Origin: Methylibium sp035762065
GTDB lineage: Bacteria; Pseudomonadota; Gammaproteobacteria; Burkholderiales; Burkholderiaceae_C
Direction of reading: 5' to 3'
Assembly: GCF_035762065.1 (NCBI RefSeq)
Contig: NZ_DASTPW010000045.1
Coordinates: forward strand, 1 to 64,000
Length of the DNA stretch: 64,000 bases
Shown here in pieces: positions 55,786 through 64,000 of this stretch; position 1 is the first letter of the stretch; the number at the start of each line of letters is the position of its first letter. The translations under genes and the position numbers were made by a program. The notes beneath the pieces are model-generated. The model was not told the origin of the DNA, made no database searches, and saw nothing but the letters and a program-made list of their open reading frames with translations.

Positions 55786-57152
55786 CAGACGTGGAGCAGC
55801 AGGTGCTCGCGCTCCCACGGCGAGATCACCTTCATGAATTCGGCGTATTCGATCTCCTTCACCTCGGTGTAGACGGTGATGAAGCCTTCGCCCAGCACCT
55901 CGGCCAGGTCCTTTTCCTGGCGCAGCAGCGCGAGCGCCTCGCCTAGGCTGCGCGGCAGCGCGTAGTCGCCGAGGTAGGCGTCGCCCTTGCACTCGGCGCT
56001 GGGCTCGATGCGGTGCTTGAGGCCGAGCCAGCCGCAGGCGAGCGTCGCGGCGAGCGCTGCGTAGGGGTTGGCGTCGGCGCCGATCACGCGGTTTTCGATG
56101 CGGCGCGACGCCGGCGTCGCGACCGGGCTGCGGATGCCCACCGTGCGGTTGTCGACGCCCCATTGGATGTTGATCGGCGCCGAGGTGAAGCGCGCGAGCC
56201 GCCGGTAGCTGTTGACGTAGGGGGCGAACAGCGCCATCGCCGCCGGGATGTACTTCTGAAGCCCGCCGATGTACCAGTAGAACTCCCGGCTCGGCGTGCC
56301 GTCGGCATTGCTGAACAGGTTCAGGCCATCGCTCTTCTTCACGACGCTCTGGTGGATGTGCATCGCGCTGCCCGGCTCGCCCGCGATCGGCTTGGCCATG
56401 AAGGTGGCGAACATGTTGTGGCGCAGCGCGGCCTCGCGCACGGTGCGCTTGAAGAAGAACACCTCGTCGGCGAGTTGCAGCGGCCGGTCGTGGAAGAAGT
56501 TGATCTCCATCTGGCCGGCGCCGATCTCGTGGATCAGCGTGTCCACGCCCAGCTCCATCTGCTGGCAATAGGCGTAGACGTCCTCGAACAGCGGATCGAA
56601 CTCGTTGACCGCGTCGATCGAATAGGCCTGGCGCGAGGTCTCGCTGCGCCCGCTGCGGCCGATCGGCGGCTTCAGCGGCACGTCGGGGTCGGTGTTGCGC
56701 GCGACCAGGTAGAACTCCAGCTCGGGCGCGACGACCGGGTTCCAGCCCTCGGCTTCGAACAGTTCGCACACGCGCCGCAGCACCGAGCGCGGCGCGAAGG
56801 GCACGAGCTTGCCGTCGCGGTCGTAGCAGTCGTGGATGACCTGGGCGGTCGGGTCGCTGGCCCAGGGGACGATGCGTACCGTGCTCGGGTCGGGCAGCAG
56901 GTGCATGTCCTGGTCGGTCGGGCTGATGACGTCGTAGTACGGCCCTTCCTCGGGGAACTCGCCGGTCACGCCCATCGCGACCACCGCCTCGGGCAGGCGC
57001 ATGCCGCGGTCCTCGGTGAACTTCTCGCGCGGCAGGATCTTGCCGCGAGCGACGCCGGTGAGGTCGGGCACCAGGCATTCGATCTCGGTGACGCGGCGCT
57101 GGTCGAGCCAGCGTTCGAGCTCGCTGAAGGTGTAGCTGTCGCGGGCCACCAT
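55785..57152 (-). CDS. Gamma-glutamylpolyamine synthetase (PuuA/GlnA-like)
   Basis: A 455-residue glutamine-synthetase-family ligase. The catalytic domain shows HEIGAGQMEINFF, FMAKPIAGEPGSAMHIHQS, and NRVIGADANPYAALAA. Its length and its setting beside a gamma-glutamyl hydrolase, an aldehyde dehydrogenase and two aminotransferases point to gamma-glutamylation of putrescine or another amine rather than ammonia assimilation. ATG at 57152 starts MVARDSYTFSELERWL. A four-base gap separates it from the puuD-like gene. Confidence 0.88.
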   Translation of the reverse strand: MVARDSYTFSELERWLDQRRVTEIECLVPDLTGVARGKILPREKFTEDRGMRLPEAVVAMGVTGEFPEEGPYYDVISPTDQDMHLLPDPSTVRIVPWASDPTAQVIHDCYDRDGKLVPFAPRSVLRRVCELFEAEGWNPVVAPELEFYLVARNTDPDVPLKPPIGRSGRSETSRQAYSIDAVNEFDPLFEDVYAYCQQMELGVDTLIHEIGAGQMEINFFHDRPLQLADEVFFFKRTVREAALRHNMFATFMAKPIAGEPGSAMHIHQSVVKKSDGLNLFSNADGTPSREFYWYIGGLQKYIPAAMALFAPYVNSYRRLARFTSAPINIQWGVDNRTVGIRSPVATPASRRIENRVIGADANPYAALAATLACGWLGLKHRIEPSAECKGDAYLGDYALPRSLGEALALLRQEKDLAEVLGEGFITVYTEVKEIEYAEFMKVISPWEREHLLLHV

Positions 57153-57156
57153 GGGA

Positions 57157-57918
57157 TCACCTCACTGTTGTTGTCCTGGTCGCGCGGTAGCGGCGGCAGG
57201 CGTCGCCGAAGGCGCCGAGCAGCTTCATCGACACCGGGTTCTCGGCCGCGCGCCATTCGGGATGCCACTGCACGCCGAGCACGAAACCCGGCGCGCCCGG
57301 CAGGCTGAAGGCCTCGACCACGCCGTCCGGCGCGCGCGCCTCGACGCGCAGGCCTTCGGCCAGGCGCTTCACCCCCTGGCCATGCAGGCTGTTGACCTCG
57401 AAGCTCGTGGCGCCGAACAGCGGCTCGAGCATGCCGCCCGGCAGCACCTCGACCGCATGCGCCGGGCCGTACTGCCGTTCGACCGGATCGTCGTCGCGGT
57501 CGCGGTGGTCCATCAGCCCCGGCTGCTCCTGGACCGCCTGGTGAAGGCTGCCGCCGAGCGCGACGTTCATCTCCTGGAAGCCGCGGCAGATCGCGAACAG
57601 CGGCAGGCCACGCTCGATCGCCGCGCGCACCAGCGGCAGCGTCCAGGCATCGCGCACCGCGTCGAGCGGCAGGCTGGCGTCGAGCACCGCTTCGCCGAAA
57701 TGACTGGGGTGGACGTTGCTGGGCGAGCCGGTCAGCAGCACGCCGTCGGCCAGCCCGATCAGCGCGTCGAGCTCGGCCGCGTCGGCCGAGGGCACGACCA
57801 GCGGCAGCGCGCCCGCGAGCCGCACCGCATCGACGTACTTCTGCCCGGCGACGTGGAAGGCGTGCTGCCCGAGCCTGCGGTTGCACGCAGGCACCAGCAC
57901 CACCGGCCGTTGCGGCAT
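57157..57918 (-). CDS. Gamma-glutamyl-GABA hydrolase, PuuD-like
   Basis: A 253-residue class I glutamine amidotransferase-type hydrolase (peptidase C26). The nucleophile is Cys111 in FAICRGFQEMNVALGGSL; GSPSNVHPSHFG and VLGVQWHPEW complete the family pattern. It should release glutamate from gamma-glutamyl-GABA or a related amide, the last step of the gamma-glutamylated polyamine route. It starts 11 bases after the preceding aminotransferase gene and is followed after four bases by the puuA-like gene, so one transcript is likely. Confidence 0.89.
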   Translation of the reverse strand: MPQRPVVLVPACNRRLGQHAFHVAGQKYVDAVRLAGALPLVVPSADAAELDALIGLADGVLLTGSPSNVHPSHFGEAVLDASLPLDAVRDAWTLPLVRAAIERGLPLFAICRGFQEMNVALGGSLHQAVQEQPGLMDHRDRDDDPVERQYGPAHAVEVLPGGMLEPLFGATSFEVNSLHGQGVKRLAEGLRVEARAPDGVVEAFSLPGAPGFVLGVQWHPEWRAAENPVSMKLLGAFGDACRRYRATRTTTVR

Positions 57919-57929
57919 CGCGGCTCGAC

Positions 57930-59237
57930 TCAAGCGACCCGCCCTATCGCCTCGTGCAGCGTCGCGACGATCCGGTCGACGTGCTGCCGGCCGGCGATGA
58001 GCGGCGGCGTCAGCGCGATCGTGTCGCCGGTGGTGCGCACGAGCACGCCTTGATCCCAGCAGTCGAGGAAAACCTCGAAGGCGCGCTTGCCCGGCTCGCC
58101 CTCGCGCGGCTGCAGCTCGATGCCGGCCATCAGGCCGATGTTGCGCACGTCGATCACGTGCGGCCTGCCCTTGAAGCCGTGAACGGCTTCGGCGAAGTAG
58201 GGCTCCAGTTCGGCGGCGCGCGTCAGCAATCCCTCTTCGGCGTAGGTGTCCAGCGTGCCGAGCGCCGCGGCGCAGGCCAGCGGGTGGCCCGAGTATGTGT
58301 AGCCGTGGAAGAACTCGATCAGGTGCTCCGGGCCGCTCATGAAGGCGTCGTGGACCGACTGCTTCGCGAACACCGCGCCCATCGGCACGCAGCCGTTCGT
58401 CAGGCCCTTGGCGAGCGTCATCAGGTCGGGCGTGACGCCGAAGCGCTGCGCCGCGAACGGCGCGCCGGTGCGGCCGAAGCCGGTGATGACCTCGTCGAAG
58501 ATCAGCAGGATGCCGTGCCTGTCGCAGATCGCGCGCAGGCGTTCGAGGTAGCCCTGCGGCGGCACCAGCACGCCGGTCGAGCCGGCGACCGGCTCGACGA
58601 TCACCGCGGCGATGGTGCTCGCGTCGTGCAGCGCGACGAGGCGCTCCAGGTCGTCGGCGATCTCCGCGCCGTGCGCGGGCTGGCCGAGGCTGAAGGCGTT
58701 GCGCGCGTCGTGCGTGTGGCGGATGTGATCGACGCCCGCCAGCATCGCGCCGAACATCTTGCGGTTGGCGACCATGCCGCCGACCGAGATGCCGCCGAAG
58801 TTGACGCCGTGGTAGCCGCGCTCGCGGCCGATCAGCCGGGTGCGCTGGCCCTCGCCGCGCGCGCGGTGGTAGGCCAGCGCCATCTTCAGCGCGGTGTCGA
58901 CCGACTCCGAGCCCGAGTTGGTGAAGAACACCTTGCTCATGCCGGCCGGCGCGATCTGCACCAGCCGCTCGGCGAGCTCGAACTGCTTCGGATGGCCCAT
59001 GTTGAAGGGCGGCGCGAAGTCGAGTTCGCCCGCCTGCCGGCGGATCGCCTCGACGATCTTCGGCCGGCCATGGCCGGCGTTCACGCACCACAGGCCGGCG
59101 ATGCCGTCGAGCACCTCGCGGCCCTCGGGCGTCCAGAAGTGCATGCCCTCGGCGCGCGCCAGCAGGCGCGGCGACTTCTTGAACTGCCGGTTCGCGGTAA
59201 ATGGCATCCAGTAGGCGTCGAGGTCGATCTCGTTCAT
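57930..59237 (-). CDS. Class III aminotransferase, omega-amino acid (beta-alanine)-pyruvate type
   Basis: A 435-residue PLP enzyme, starting MNEIDLDAYWMPFTANRQFKK, a start typical of beta-alanine- or omega-amino-acid-pyruvate aminotransferases. The PLP lysine is in MTLAKGLTNGCVPMG, the aspartate in FDEVITGFGRTG, and TNSGSESVDTALKMA binds phosphate. It may transaminate GABA or beta-alanine made by the cluster. It is the first gene of the polyamine operon and is divergent from an ABC transporter gene set. Confidence 0.88.
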   Translation of the reverse strand: MNEIDLDAYWMPFTANRQFKKSPRLLARAEGMHFWTPEGREVLDGIAGLWCVNAGHGRPKIVEAIRRQAGELDFAPPFNMGHPKQFELAERLVQIAPAGMSKVFFTNSGSESVDTALKMALAYHRARGEGQRTRLIGRERGYHGVNFGGISVGGMVANRKMFGAMLAGVDHIRHTHDARNAFSLGQPAHGAEIADDLERLVALHDASTIAAVIVEPVAGSTGVLVPPQGYLERLRAICDRHGILLIFDEVITGFGRTGAPFAAQRFGVTPDLMTLAKGLTNGCVPMGAVFAKQSVHDAFMSGPEHLIEFFHGYTYSGHPLACAAALGTLDTYAEEGLLTRAAELEPYFAEAVHGFKGRPHVIDVRNIGLMAGIELQPREGEPGKRAFEVFLDCWDQGVLVRTTGDTIALTPPLIAGRQHVDRIVATLHEAIGRVA

Positions 59238-59387
59238 GGAAGCGCTCCTGCAAGAAGGCGGCTGACAACGCAGTCTAGGTAGAGAAAGGGGTCAGGGCCT
59301 GCGAAGACGCCGAAACGTCGATCGCGCGAGGGTGCCCAGGGGTTTCCCTAGCTGTCGCTGCCGTTCAATCCGTCGGGGCCGTTCTGC

Positions 59388-59426
59388 CATGACCCGAAAG
59401 ACGACCTACCTAGCATCAGGGTCATG
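59388..59426. promoter_or_regulatory. 8-bp inverted repeat upstream of the ABC transporter genes
   Basis: CATGACCC and GGGTCATG are exact inverted copies separated by 23 bases, in the divergent region between the polyamine operon and the ABC transporter genes. It ends 36 bases before the transporter start and may be an operator acting on both directions. Confidence 0.5.
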
Positions 59427-59443
59427 GGATGCCTTTCGCATCC
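59427..59443 (+). promoter_or_regulatory. Short hairpin in the ABC transporter leader
   Basis: GGATGC-CTTTC-GCATCC forms a 6-bp stem directly after the inverted repeat and 19 bases before the start codon. It could affect translation of the first gene. Confidence 0.4.
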
Positions 59444-59461
59444 AACCCTGATGGAGTCGTC

Positions 59462-60238
59462 ATGCAAGAGGCGCTGTTGACCGTCGATGGGCTCAAGAAG
59501 AGCTACGGTGCCGCCGAGGTACTCAAAGGCATCTCTTTCGATCTGAAGCGCGGCGAGACGCTCTCGCTGATCGGCCCGAGCGGCTCGGGCAAATCGACCT
59601 GTTTGCGCTGTCTGAACTTCCTCGAACGCCCCGACGCCGGCGACATCGTGGTCGAGGGCAAGCGCATCGGCCGCATCGGAGACCGCTTCATGAATGACCG
59701 CGAACTCGCCCCGCAGCGGCGCGAGATCGCGATGGTCTTCCAGCTGTTTTACCTGTGGCCGCATCTCACGGTGCTCGACAACGTGGCACTCGCGCCCATG
59801 AAGGCGGCCGGCATGAGCCGCGCCGAGGCCTACGAGCTGGCCGGCCAGATGCTCGAGAAGGTGCATCTCGCGCACAAGGCGAAGGAGTATCCCGAGCGAC
59901 TTTCCGGCGGTCAGCAGCAGCGCGTGGCGATCGCCCGCGCCCTCGCGCAAAAGCCCAAGCTCATCCTGTTCGACGAGCCGACCTCGGCGCTCGACCCGGA
60001 ACTTGTCGGCGAGGTGCTGGGCGTCATCCGCGAGCTTGCCGACGAGGGGCGCTCGATGATCCTCGTCACCCACGAGGTCCGGTTCGCACGCGACGTGGCC
60101 GACCGCGTGATCTTCATGGACGGCGGATACGTGGTGGAGCAGGGCCGGGCCCGCGACGTCATCTGCAGGCCGCAGCACGAGCGCACGCGGGCCTTCCTCG
60201 GGCAGATCGGCGAGGGCGCTGCGGAGTCGGCGCCATGA
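59462..60238 (+). CDS. Polar amino acid-type ABC transporter, ATP-binding protein
   Basis: A 258-residue ATPase of the GlnQ/HisP type. Motifs in order: Walker A GPSGSGKST (38-46), Q-loop VFQLFYLWPH, signature LSGGQQQR, Walker B LILFDEPTSALDP and the switch histidine in LVTHEVRF. The start at 59462 (MQEALLTVDG) is preferred to an upstream in-frame ATG at 59429. It overlaps the next permease gene by four bases. It supplies energy for uptake of an amino acid, opine or similar nitrogen compound. Confidence 0.9.
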   Translation: MQEALLTVDGLKKSYGAAEVLKGISFDLKRGETLSLIGPSGSGKSTCLRCLNFLERPDAGDIVVEGKRIGRIGDRFMNDRELAPQRREIAMVFQLFYLWPHLTVLDNVALAPMKAAGMSRAEAYELAGQMLEKVHLAHKAKEYPERLSGGQQQRVAIARALAQKPKLILFDEPTSALDPELVGEVLGVIRELADEGRSMILVTHEVRFARDVADRVIFMDGGYVVEQGRARDVICRPQHERTRAFLGQIGEGAAESAP

Positions 60239-60885
60239 CGCTCGATTTCGTCTCGATCCTGCGCACGCTGCTCGCAGGCGCGGTCACGGCTGCGCAGGTG
60301 GCCGGCGGTGCGGCCGCGATCGCGCTCGTCGGTGGTCTCCTGCTAGCGCTCATGATCGTCTTCATCCGCTCGCGCGTGCTGCGTGTCGCCATCGGTGCCT
60401 ACGTCGAGTGGATGCGCAACGTGCCCGCGCTGGCACACCTGTTCCTGCTCTATTTCGGCCTCGCGGCGGTCGGCATCCGGTTCTCGCCGCTCGCGGCCGC
60501 GATCCTCGGCCTCGGCCTGGTGGGCGCCGCGGTCCTGTCGGACGTGTTCGCCGGTGGCCTGCGCGCGGTGCACGCCGGGCAGCGCGAAGCGGCCCTTGCC
60601 GCTGGCCTGACGCCGATGCAGACGCTGCGCTACGTGTTGCTGCCGCAGATGCTGCGACTGACGCTGCCGTCGATCGGCAACTACACGAGCCAGTTGATCA
60701 AGGACACGTCGATCGCCTCGGCGATCGCGGCCCCGGAAATCATGTTCTACGCACGCAACCTCGTCACCTCCACGTTCCAGACGCCACTGATCTACGGCGC
60801 CGCCATCCTGCTGTACGCCTGCATCGTGTTCCCGGTGAGCTGGATGTTCGCGATGATGAGCCGCCGGCTGGAGGTCGGCCGATGA
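60235..60885 (+). CDS. Amino acid ABC transporter permease 1
   Basis: A 216-residue HisM/GlnP-type permease with about five helices. The EAA-like loop that contacts the ATPase is REAALAAGLTPMQTLRYVLLPQ. The NTSQLIKDTSIASAIAAPEI-like segment (NYTSQLIKDTSIASAIA) is typical of the family. It overlaps both neighbours by four bases, so the three transporter genes are translated together. Confidence 0.89.
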   Translation: MTLDFVSILRTLLAGAVTAAQVAGGAAAIALVGGLLLALMIVFIRSRVLRVAIGAYVEWMRNVPALAHLFLLYFGLAAVGIRFSPLAAAILGLGLVGAAVLSDVFAGGLRAVHAGQREAALAAGLTPMQTLRYVLLPQMLRLTLPSIGNYTSQLIKDTSIASAIAAPEIMFYARNLVTSTFQTPLIYGAAILLYACIVFPVSWMFAMMSRRLEVGR

Positions 60886-61568
60886 GCGACTTCTTCGAGG
60901 TCTATGGCAGCTACCTCCACGAGTGGTGGCCGCGCCTGGTCGGCGCCGTCGGCGTGACGATCGAGCTGTCGCTTCTCGGGTTCGGGCTCGCGCTGGTGCT
61001 TGGTTGTCTGCTCGGGCTGATGCTGCGCTCGAAGAACCGGCTCGTCTGGGCCGTGGCGAACGGGTTCTCCGAATTCCTCCGCGCCGTGCCGTTGTTGGCG
61101 CTGCTTCTGGCCCTCTACTTCGGGCTGCCTTCGTTCGGCCTGACCTTGTCGGGCTACTGGGCCGGCATCCTCGGGCTCGGCCTGCAGGGCGCGGCCTACG
61201 TCGCCGAAGTCCTGAGCGGTGGCCTGACGGCCGTGCACAAGGGGCAGCGCGAGGCGGGGCTGGCGACCGGCATGCACCCGTTGCAGGTGTTCGGGTGGAT
61301 CGTCCTGCCGCAGGCGATGCGCGTGATGCTGCCGCCGCTGCTGAATTGCTACGTCGCGCTGCTCAAGGACAGCTCGCTTTGCGCGCTGATCGCCACCGAC
61401 GAGCTGATGCTGACGGCGCGCGCGATGGCCAGCGAGTACTTCTTGCCGCTGCACATCTTTCTGCTGGTGGGCCTGTTCTATTTCGCGGCAGCGTTCCCGT
61501 TGTCGATGCTTTCGCGCGCTCTTTCCAGGCGCCTCGCGCGCGGCCGTCAGGCCGTGGGGGTGAGCTGA
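60882..61568 (+). CDS. Amino acid ABC transporter permease 2
   Basis: A 228-residue permease of the same family with the EAA-like loop REAGLATGMHPLQVFGWIVLPQ and LLKDSSLCALIATDELM. Together with permease 1 it forms a heterodimeric channel. The amidase gene starts two bases after its stop. No periplasmic substrate-binding protein gene lies in the visible part of this operon; it may be further downstream. Confidence 0.89.
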   Translation: MSDFFEVYGSYLHEWWPRLVGAVGVTIELSLLGFGLALVLGCLLGLMLRSKNRLVWAVANGFSEFLRAVPLLALLLALYFGLPSFGLTLSGYWAGILGLGLQGAAYVAEVLSGGLTAVHKGQREAGLATGMHPLQVFGWIVLPQAMRVMLPPLLNCYVALLKDSSLCALIATDELMLTARAMASEYFLPLHIFLLVGLFYFAAAFPLSMLSRALSRRLARGRQAVGVS

Positions 61569-61570
61569 CC

Positions 61571-62977
61571 ATGAAGGTCGACGAAATCCATACCTACTCC
61601 TCGATCGCCGACATCGCCGCGGCCATCCGCGAAGGCGAGTTCACCAGCCTGGCGCTGGTCGAACACCAGCTCGAGCGCATTGCGCGCTTCGATCGCCAGC
61701 TGCGCGCCTTCGTCGAGGTCTATGCCGACGAGGCGCTCGGCGCCGCACGTGCGCTCGACCAGATGACGGCATCCGGCGTGCGCCTTGGGCCGCTGCATGG
61801 CGTGACCGTGGCCGTGAAGGACCTGTTCGAAATCGAAGGTCGCAAGCTCGGCGCGGGCTCGCTCGCGATACCGCCGCGCATCTCGGCCACCACGGCCACG
61901 GCCGTGGCCCGGCTGCGCGCGGCCGGCGCGGTGATCATCGGCAAGACGCAGACCGTCGAGTACGCGTTCGGCGGCTGGGGCACCAACGCGGTCATGGGCA
62001 CGCCCTGGAACCCTTGGGACCTCGAGACCCACCGCGTGCCGGGCGGCTCCAGCAGCGGCTCGGCCGTCGCGGTCGCCGCGGGCTTCTGCACCGCGGCGCT
62101 GGGTACCGACACCGGCGGCTCGGTCCGCATCCCGGCCGGCCTGTGCGGCATCGTCGGTCTGAAAACCACCGGCGGCCTGGTGAGTCGCCACGGCGTGCTC
62201 GAGCTGTGCCCCACGCACGACACCGTCGGCGTGCTGACGCGCACCGTGCACGACGCAGGCTTGATGCTCGATGTCATCGCTGGTCCGGATGCGAACGATC
62301 CCGTCACGCTGAAGGCGCCGACGCGTAGCGTGCTGCACCACATCGAGCAGGGTATTGAAGGTCTGCGGGTATGGGTACTTCCGCAGGGCGAGCGCAGCTT
62401 CGCCGAGCCGGAGGTGCTGCGCTTGTACGACGGGGCGCTGGAGACCTTGCGCGCCATGGGCGCTCGGCTCGTGGAGCGCGAGTTGCCGCAAAGCTGCACC
62501 GAATCCATGCGCATCGCCGGCAGCCTGATGAGCGCCGAGGGCTACGCAAACCTGGGCGAGCTGTTCGAGAAAGAGCTCGAGTTCGACCCGCACGTGCGCC
62601 GCCGCATCCTGTTGGGTCGCGACATCGGCGCCGCGCAATACATCGAGCTGCAGAAGCTGCGCGACAAGGCCGGCCGCGACATGCTCGATGCGATGGACGG
62701 CATCGACGTCTGCTGTTTCCCGACCAACGCGATCACCGCCATCCCGGTGGCGGAGGTCGACGAACTGTCCACGCCGCTTTCGCGCTTCGGACGCTTCGTC
62801 AACCTGCTCGACATGTGCTCGCTGGCGGTGCCTGCGGGGCTTTCCGCCCCGGAGGGACTGCCGGTTTCCGTGCAGTTCATCGGGCGTCCGCTTGCCGAGC
62901 CGCTCGTCTTGCGAGCCGCGCGTGCGTTCGAGGCGGCCACGACATGGCACGAAGCGGTGCCTCGGGGGTTGGCCTAG
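61571..62977 (+). CDS. Amidase-signature family hydrolase
   Basis: A 468-residue amidase-signature enzyme. The Ser-cisSer-Lys triad is visible: Lys83 (VAVKDLFEI), Ser160 in the GGSSSGS segment, and nucleophile Ser184 in TDTGGSVRIPAG. It probably releases ammonia or an amine from an amide brought in by the adjacent ABC transporter. The gene lies between the permease genes and an ornithine cyclodeaminase-like gene, so the set looks like a uptake-and-catabolism unit for an amide or amino acid derivative. Substrate unknown. Confidence 0.88.
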   Translation: MKVDEIHTYSSIADIAAAIREGEFTSLALVEHQLERIARFDRQLRAFVEVYADEALGAARALDQMTASGVRLGPLHGVTVAVKDLFEIEGRKLGAGSLAIPPRISATTATAVARLRAAGAVIIGKTQTVEYAFGGWGTNAVMGTPWNPWDLETHRVPGGSSSGSAVAVAAGFCTAALGTDTGGSVRIPAGLCGIVGLKTTGGLVSRHGVLELCPTHDTVGVLTRTVHDAGLMLDVIAGPDANDPVTLKAPTRSVLHHIEQGIEGLRVWVLPQGERSFAEPEVLRLYDGALETLRAMGARLVERELPQSCTESMRIAGSLMSAEGYANLGELFEKELEFDPHVRRRILLGRDIGAAQYIELQKLRDKAGRDMLDAMDGIDVCCFPTNAITAIPVAEVDELSTPLSRFGRFVNLLDMCSLAVPAGLSAPEGLPVSVQFIGRPLAEPLVLRAARAFEAATTWHEAVPRGLA

Positions 62978-63104
62978 CGCCTGACGACGGTTCGGTGCGT
63001 GGCCGCTCGAAAGCAAACGCACCCGGCTCACGGATTCCCGCGCCGCCGCCATGCCAGCAGCGGCGCCGCCGGCATCGCATCTCTCTACTCCACGCTTCTC
63101 GATC

Positions 63105-64000
63105 ATGCTGACCCTCACTGACCACCAGATCGCCTCCATCCTCGATTTCAGCGCCGTGGTGAAGGTGCTCGACGAGGCTTTCGCCGACCTCGCCCGGGAT
63201 CGTGCCGCGATCCATACGCGCCAGCGCACCGACATCGCCAGCCTGCGTCTGAGCACGATGGGCGCGATCTGGGCGGCGCGCGAGGTTGCCGGGGTCAAGG
63301 TCTATCCAACCGTCGCGGGGCAGTTCAGCTTCTCCGTGCTGCTGTTCGACCTCGCGAGCAACACACCGCTCGCGCTGCTCGACGGCAACGAGCTGACGCG
63401 CTTTCGAACCGCTGCGATCACGGCGCTGGCCGCGAGCCGGATGGCCAAGCCCGCGGCGGCCAAGCTGGCGTTGTTCGGTGCCGGTCTGCAAGGTCGGTCG
63501 CAGGCCATGGCCCTCGTCGAGCGCTTTCGATTCGAGGAGATCCATGTCGTCGATCCGGCCGCGCCGGCGTCCTGGTGCGAGGAATTGCAGGCGGCCAGCG
63601 GGGCTCGCGTTCGCATGGCGTCGGCCGAGTCGGCGGTGCGCGACGCCGACATCGTCGTGACGGCGACGCGCTCGGCGAGCCCGGTGTTCGACGGCCGCTG
63701 GCTGGCGCCGGGCGCCTTCGTCTCCGCGATCGGGACCAGCACGCCCAAGAACCGCGAACTGGATGACGCGACGATGACGCGGGCCGCACGCATCGTCGTC
63801 GAGTGGAAGCCGCAATGCCTCACCGAAGCCGGCGAGGTCGCGCTCTGGGTCGAGGGGCGTGACCTTGCGAAGCTCGTCGATCTGCCGGCGCTCTACCGTG
63901 AAGAGCAGGGCTGGGCTCCGGCATCGCCGGACGACATCACCGTCTTCAAGTCCGTTGGCGTCGGCCTTGCCGACGTCGCGACCGCGATGCTCGCGGTCGA
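63105..64000 (+). CDS. Ornithine cyclodeaminase/mu-crystallin family protein (3' end outside window)
   Basis: The frame starts MLTLTDHQIASILDFSAVVKVLDEAF and stays open to the window edge (298 codons), so the C-terminus is missing. Typical family parts are LTRFRTAAITALAASRM, the NAD-binding LFGAGLQGRSQA and GTSTPKNRELDD. Members include ornithine cyclodeaminase, ketimine reductase, and amino-acid or opine dehydrogenases. It follows an ABC transporter and amidase, suggesting it handles the released amino acid or imine. It starts 127 bases after the amidase stop. Confidence 0.87.
   Translation, partial: MLTLTDHQIASILDFSAVVKVLDEAFADLARDRAAIHTRQRTDIASLRLSTMGAIWAAREVAGVKVYPTVAGQFSFSVLLFDLASNTPLALLDGNELTRFRTAAITALAASRMAKPAAAKLALFGAGLQGRSQAMALVERFRFEEIHVVDPAAPASWCEELQAASGARVRMASAESAVRDADIVVTATRSASPVFDGRWLAPGAFVSAIGTSTPKNRELDDATMTRAARIVVEWKPQCLTEAGEVALWVEGRDLAKLVDLPALYREEQGWAPASPDDITVFKSVGVGLADVATAMLAV

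Noticed and set aside
55785..57152. Housekeeping glutamine synthetase (glnA)
   Set aside because: The setting with puuC- and puuD-like genes and aminotransferases fits a gamma-glutamylpolyamine synthetase better than ammonia assimilation.

Overview
This window is GC-rich chromosomal DNA (about 70% G+C by eye) from a betaproteobacterium, most likely a Burkholderiales member of the Rubrivivax/Leptothrix/Methylibium type. The evidence is the infB-rbfA-truB-typA order, a thiC-O-S-G-DE thiamine operon with a TPP riboswitch, and the general style of the proteins. I see no rRNA, tRNA, CRISPR array, integrase or insertion sequence.

Layout. (1) 1-5.1 kb: translation genes infB (3' part), rbfA, truB and typA. 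(2) 5.1-7.7 kb: a DMT transporter, a remnant of a wax ester synthase/DGAT gene, an alpha/beta hydrolase, and two small paralogous proteins of unknown function. (3) 7.9-14.6 kb: a signalling set made of a CheB-CheR-PAS fusion, a hybrid histidine kinase, and a CheB-type protein lacking the N-terminal serine region. (4) 14.6-32.2 kb: fifteen co-directional minus-strand genes that look like a catabolic operon for an unidentified, probably aromatic or hydrophobic, compound. It holds an outer membrane barrel (DUF1302), DUF1329, YCF48-like and RND proteins, then a hydrolase, VOC dioxygenase, Rieske protein, FAD monooxygenase, MFS transporter, cyclase, cupin, SDR, FAH-family hydrolase and an epimerase-like dehydrogenase. 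A divergent LysR gene and a perfect T-N11-A palindrome sit at its head. (5) 32.3-38.7 kb: signal transduction, with a GGDEF-histidine kinase fusion, a double-domain KaiC-like ATPase and a small partner in one operon, preceded by a hybrid kinase. (6) 38.8-43.6 kb: MFS transporter, dusA, a small membrane protein, a DMT transporter and galE. (7) 43.8-47.2 kb: a lower-GC gene for an HExxH protein with effector-like features, then an HD-GYP protein. (8) 47.1-52.8 kb: the thiamine operon. (9) 52.8-59.2 kb: gamma-glutamylated polyamine catabolism (two aminotransferases, puuA-, puuC- and puuD-like genes, no puuB). (10) 59.4-64.0 kb: an amino-acid-type ABC transporter lacking a binding protein, an amidase, and an ornithine cyclodeaminase-like gene cut by the window end.

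How the parts may work together. In region 4 the LysR protein probably senses the substrate or an intermediate and controls one long transcript. The envelope proteins would handle the compound, the monooxygenase/Rieske pair would hydroxylate it, the VOC protein would cleave a ring, and the hydrolases, SDR and cyclase would process the products. Regions 9 and 10 both handle nitrogen compounds, diverge from a shared intergenic region carrying inverted repeats, and may be regulated together. Regions 3, 5 and 7 add an unusually dense set of kinase and cyclic-di-GMP proteins.
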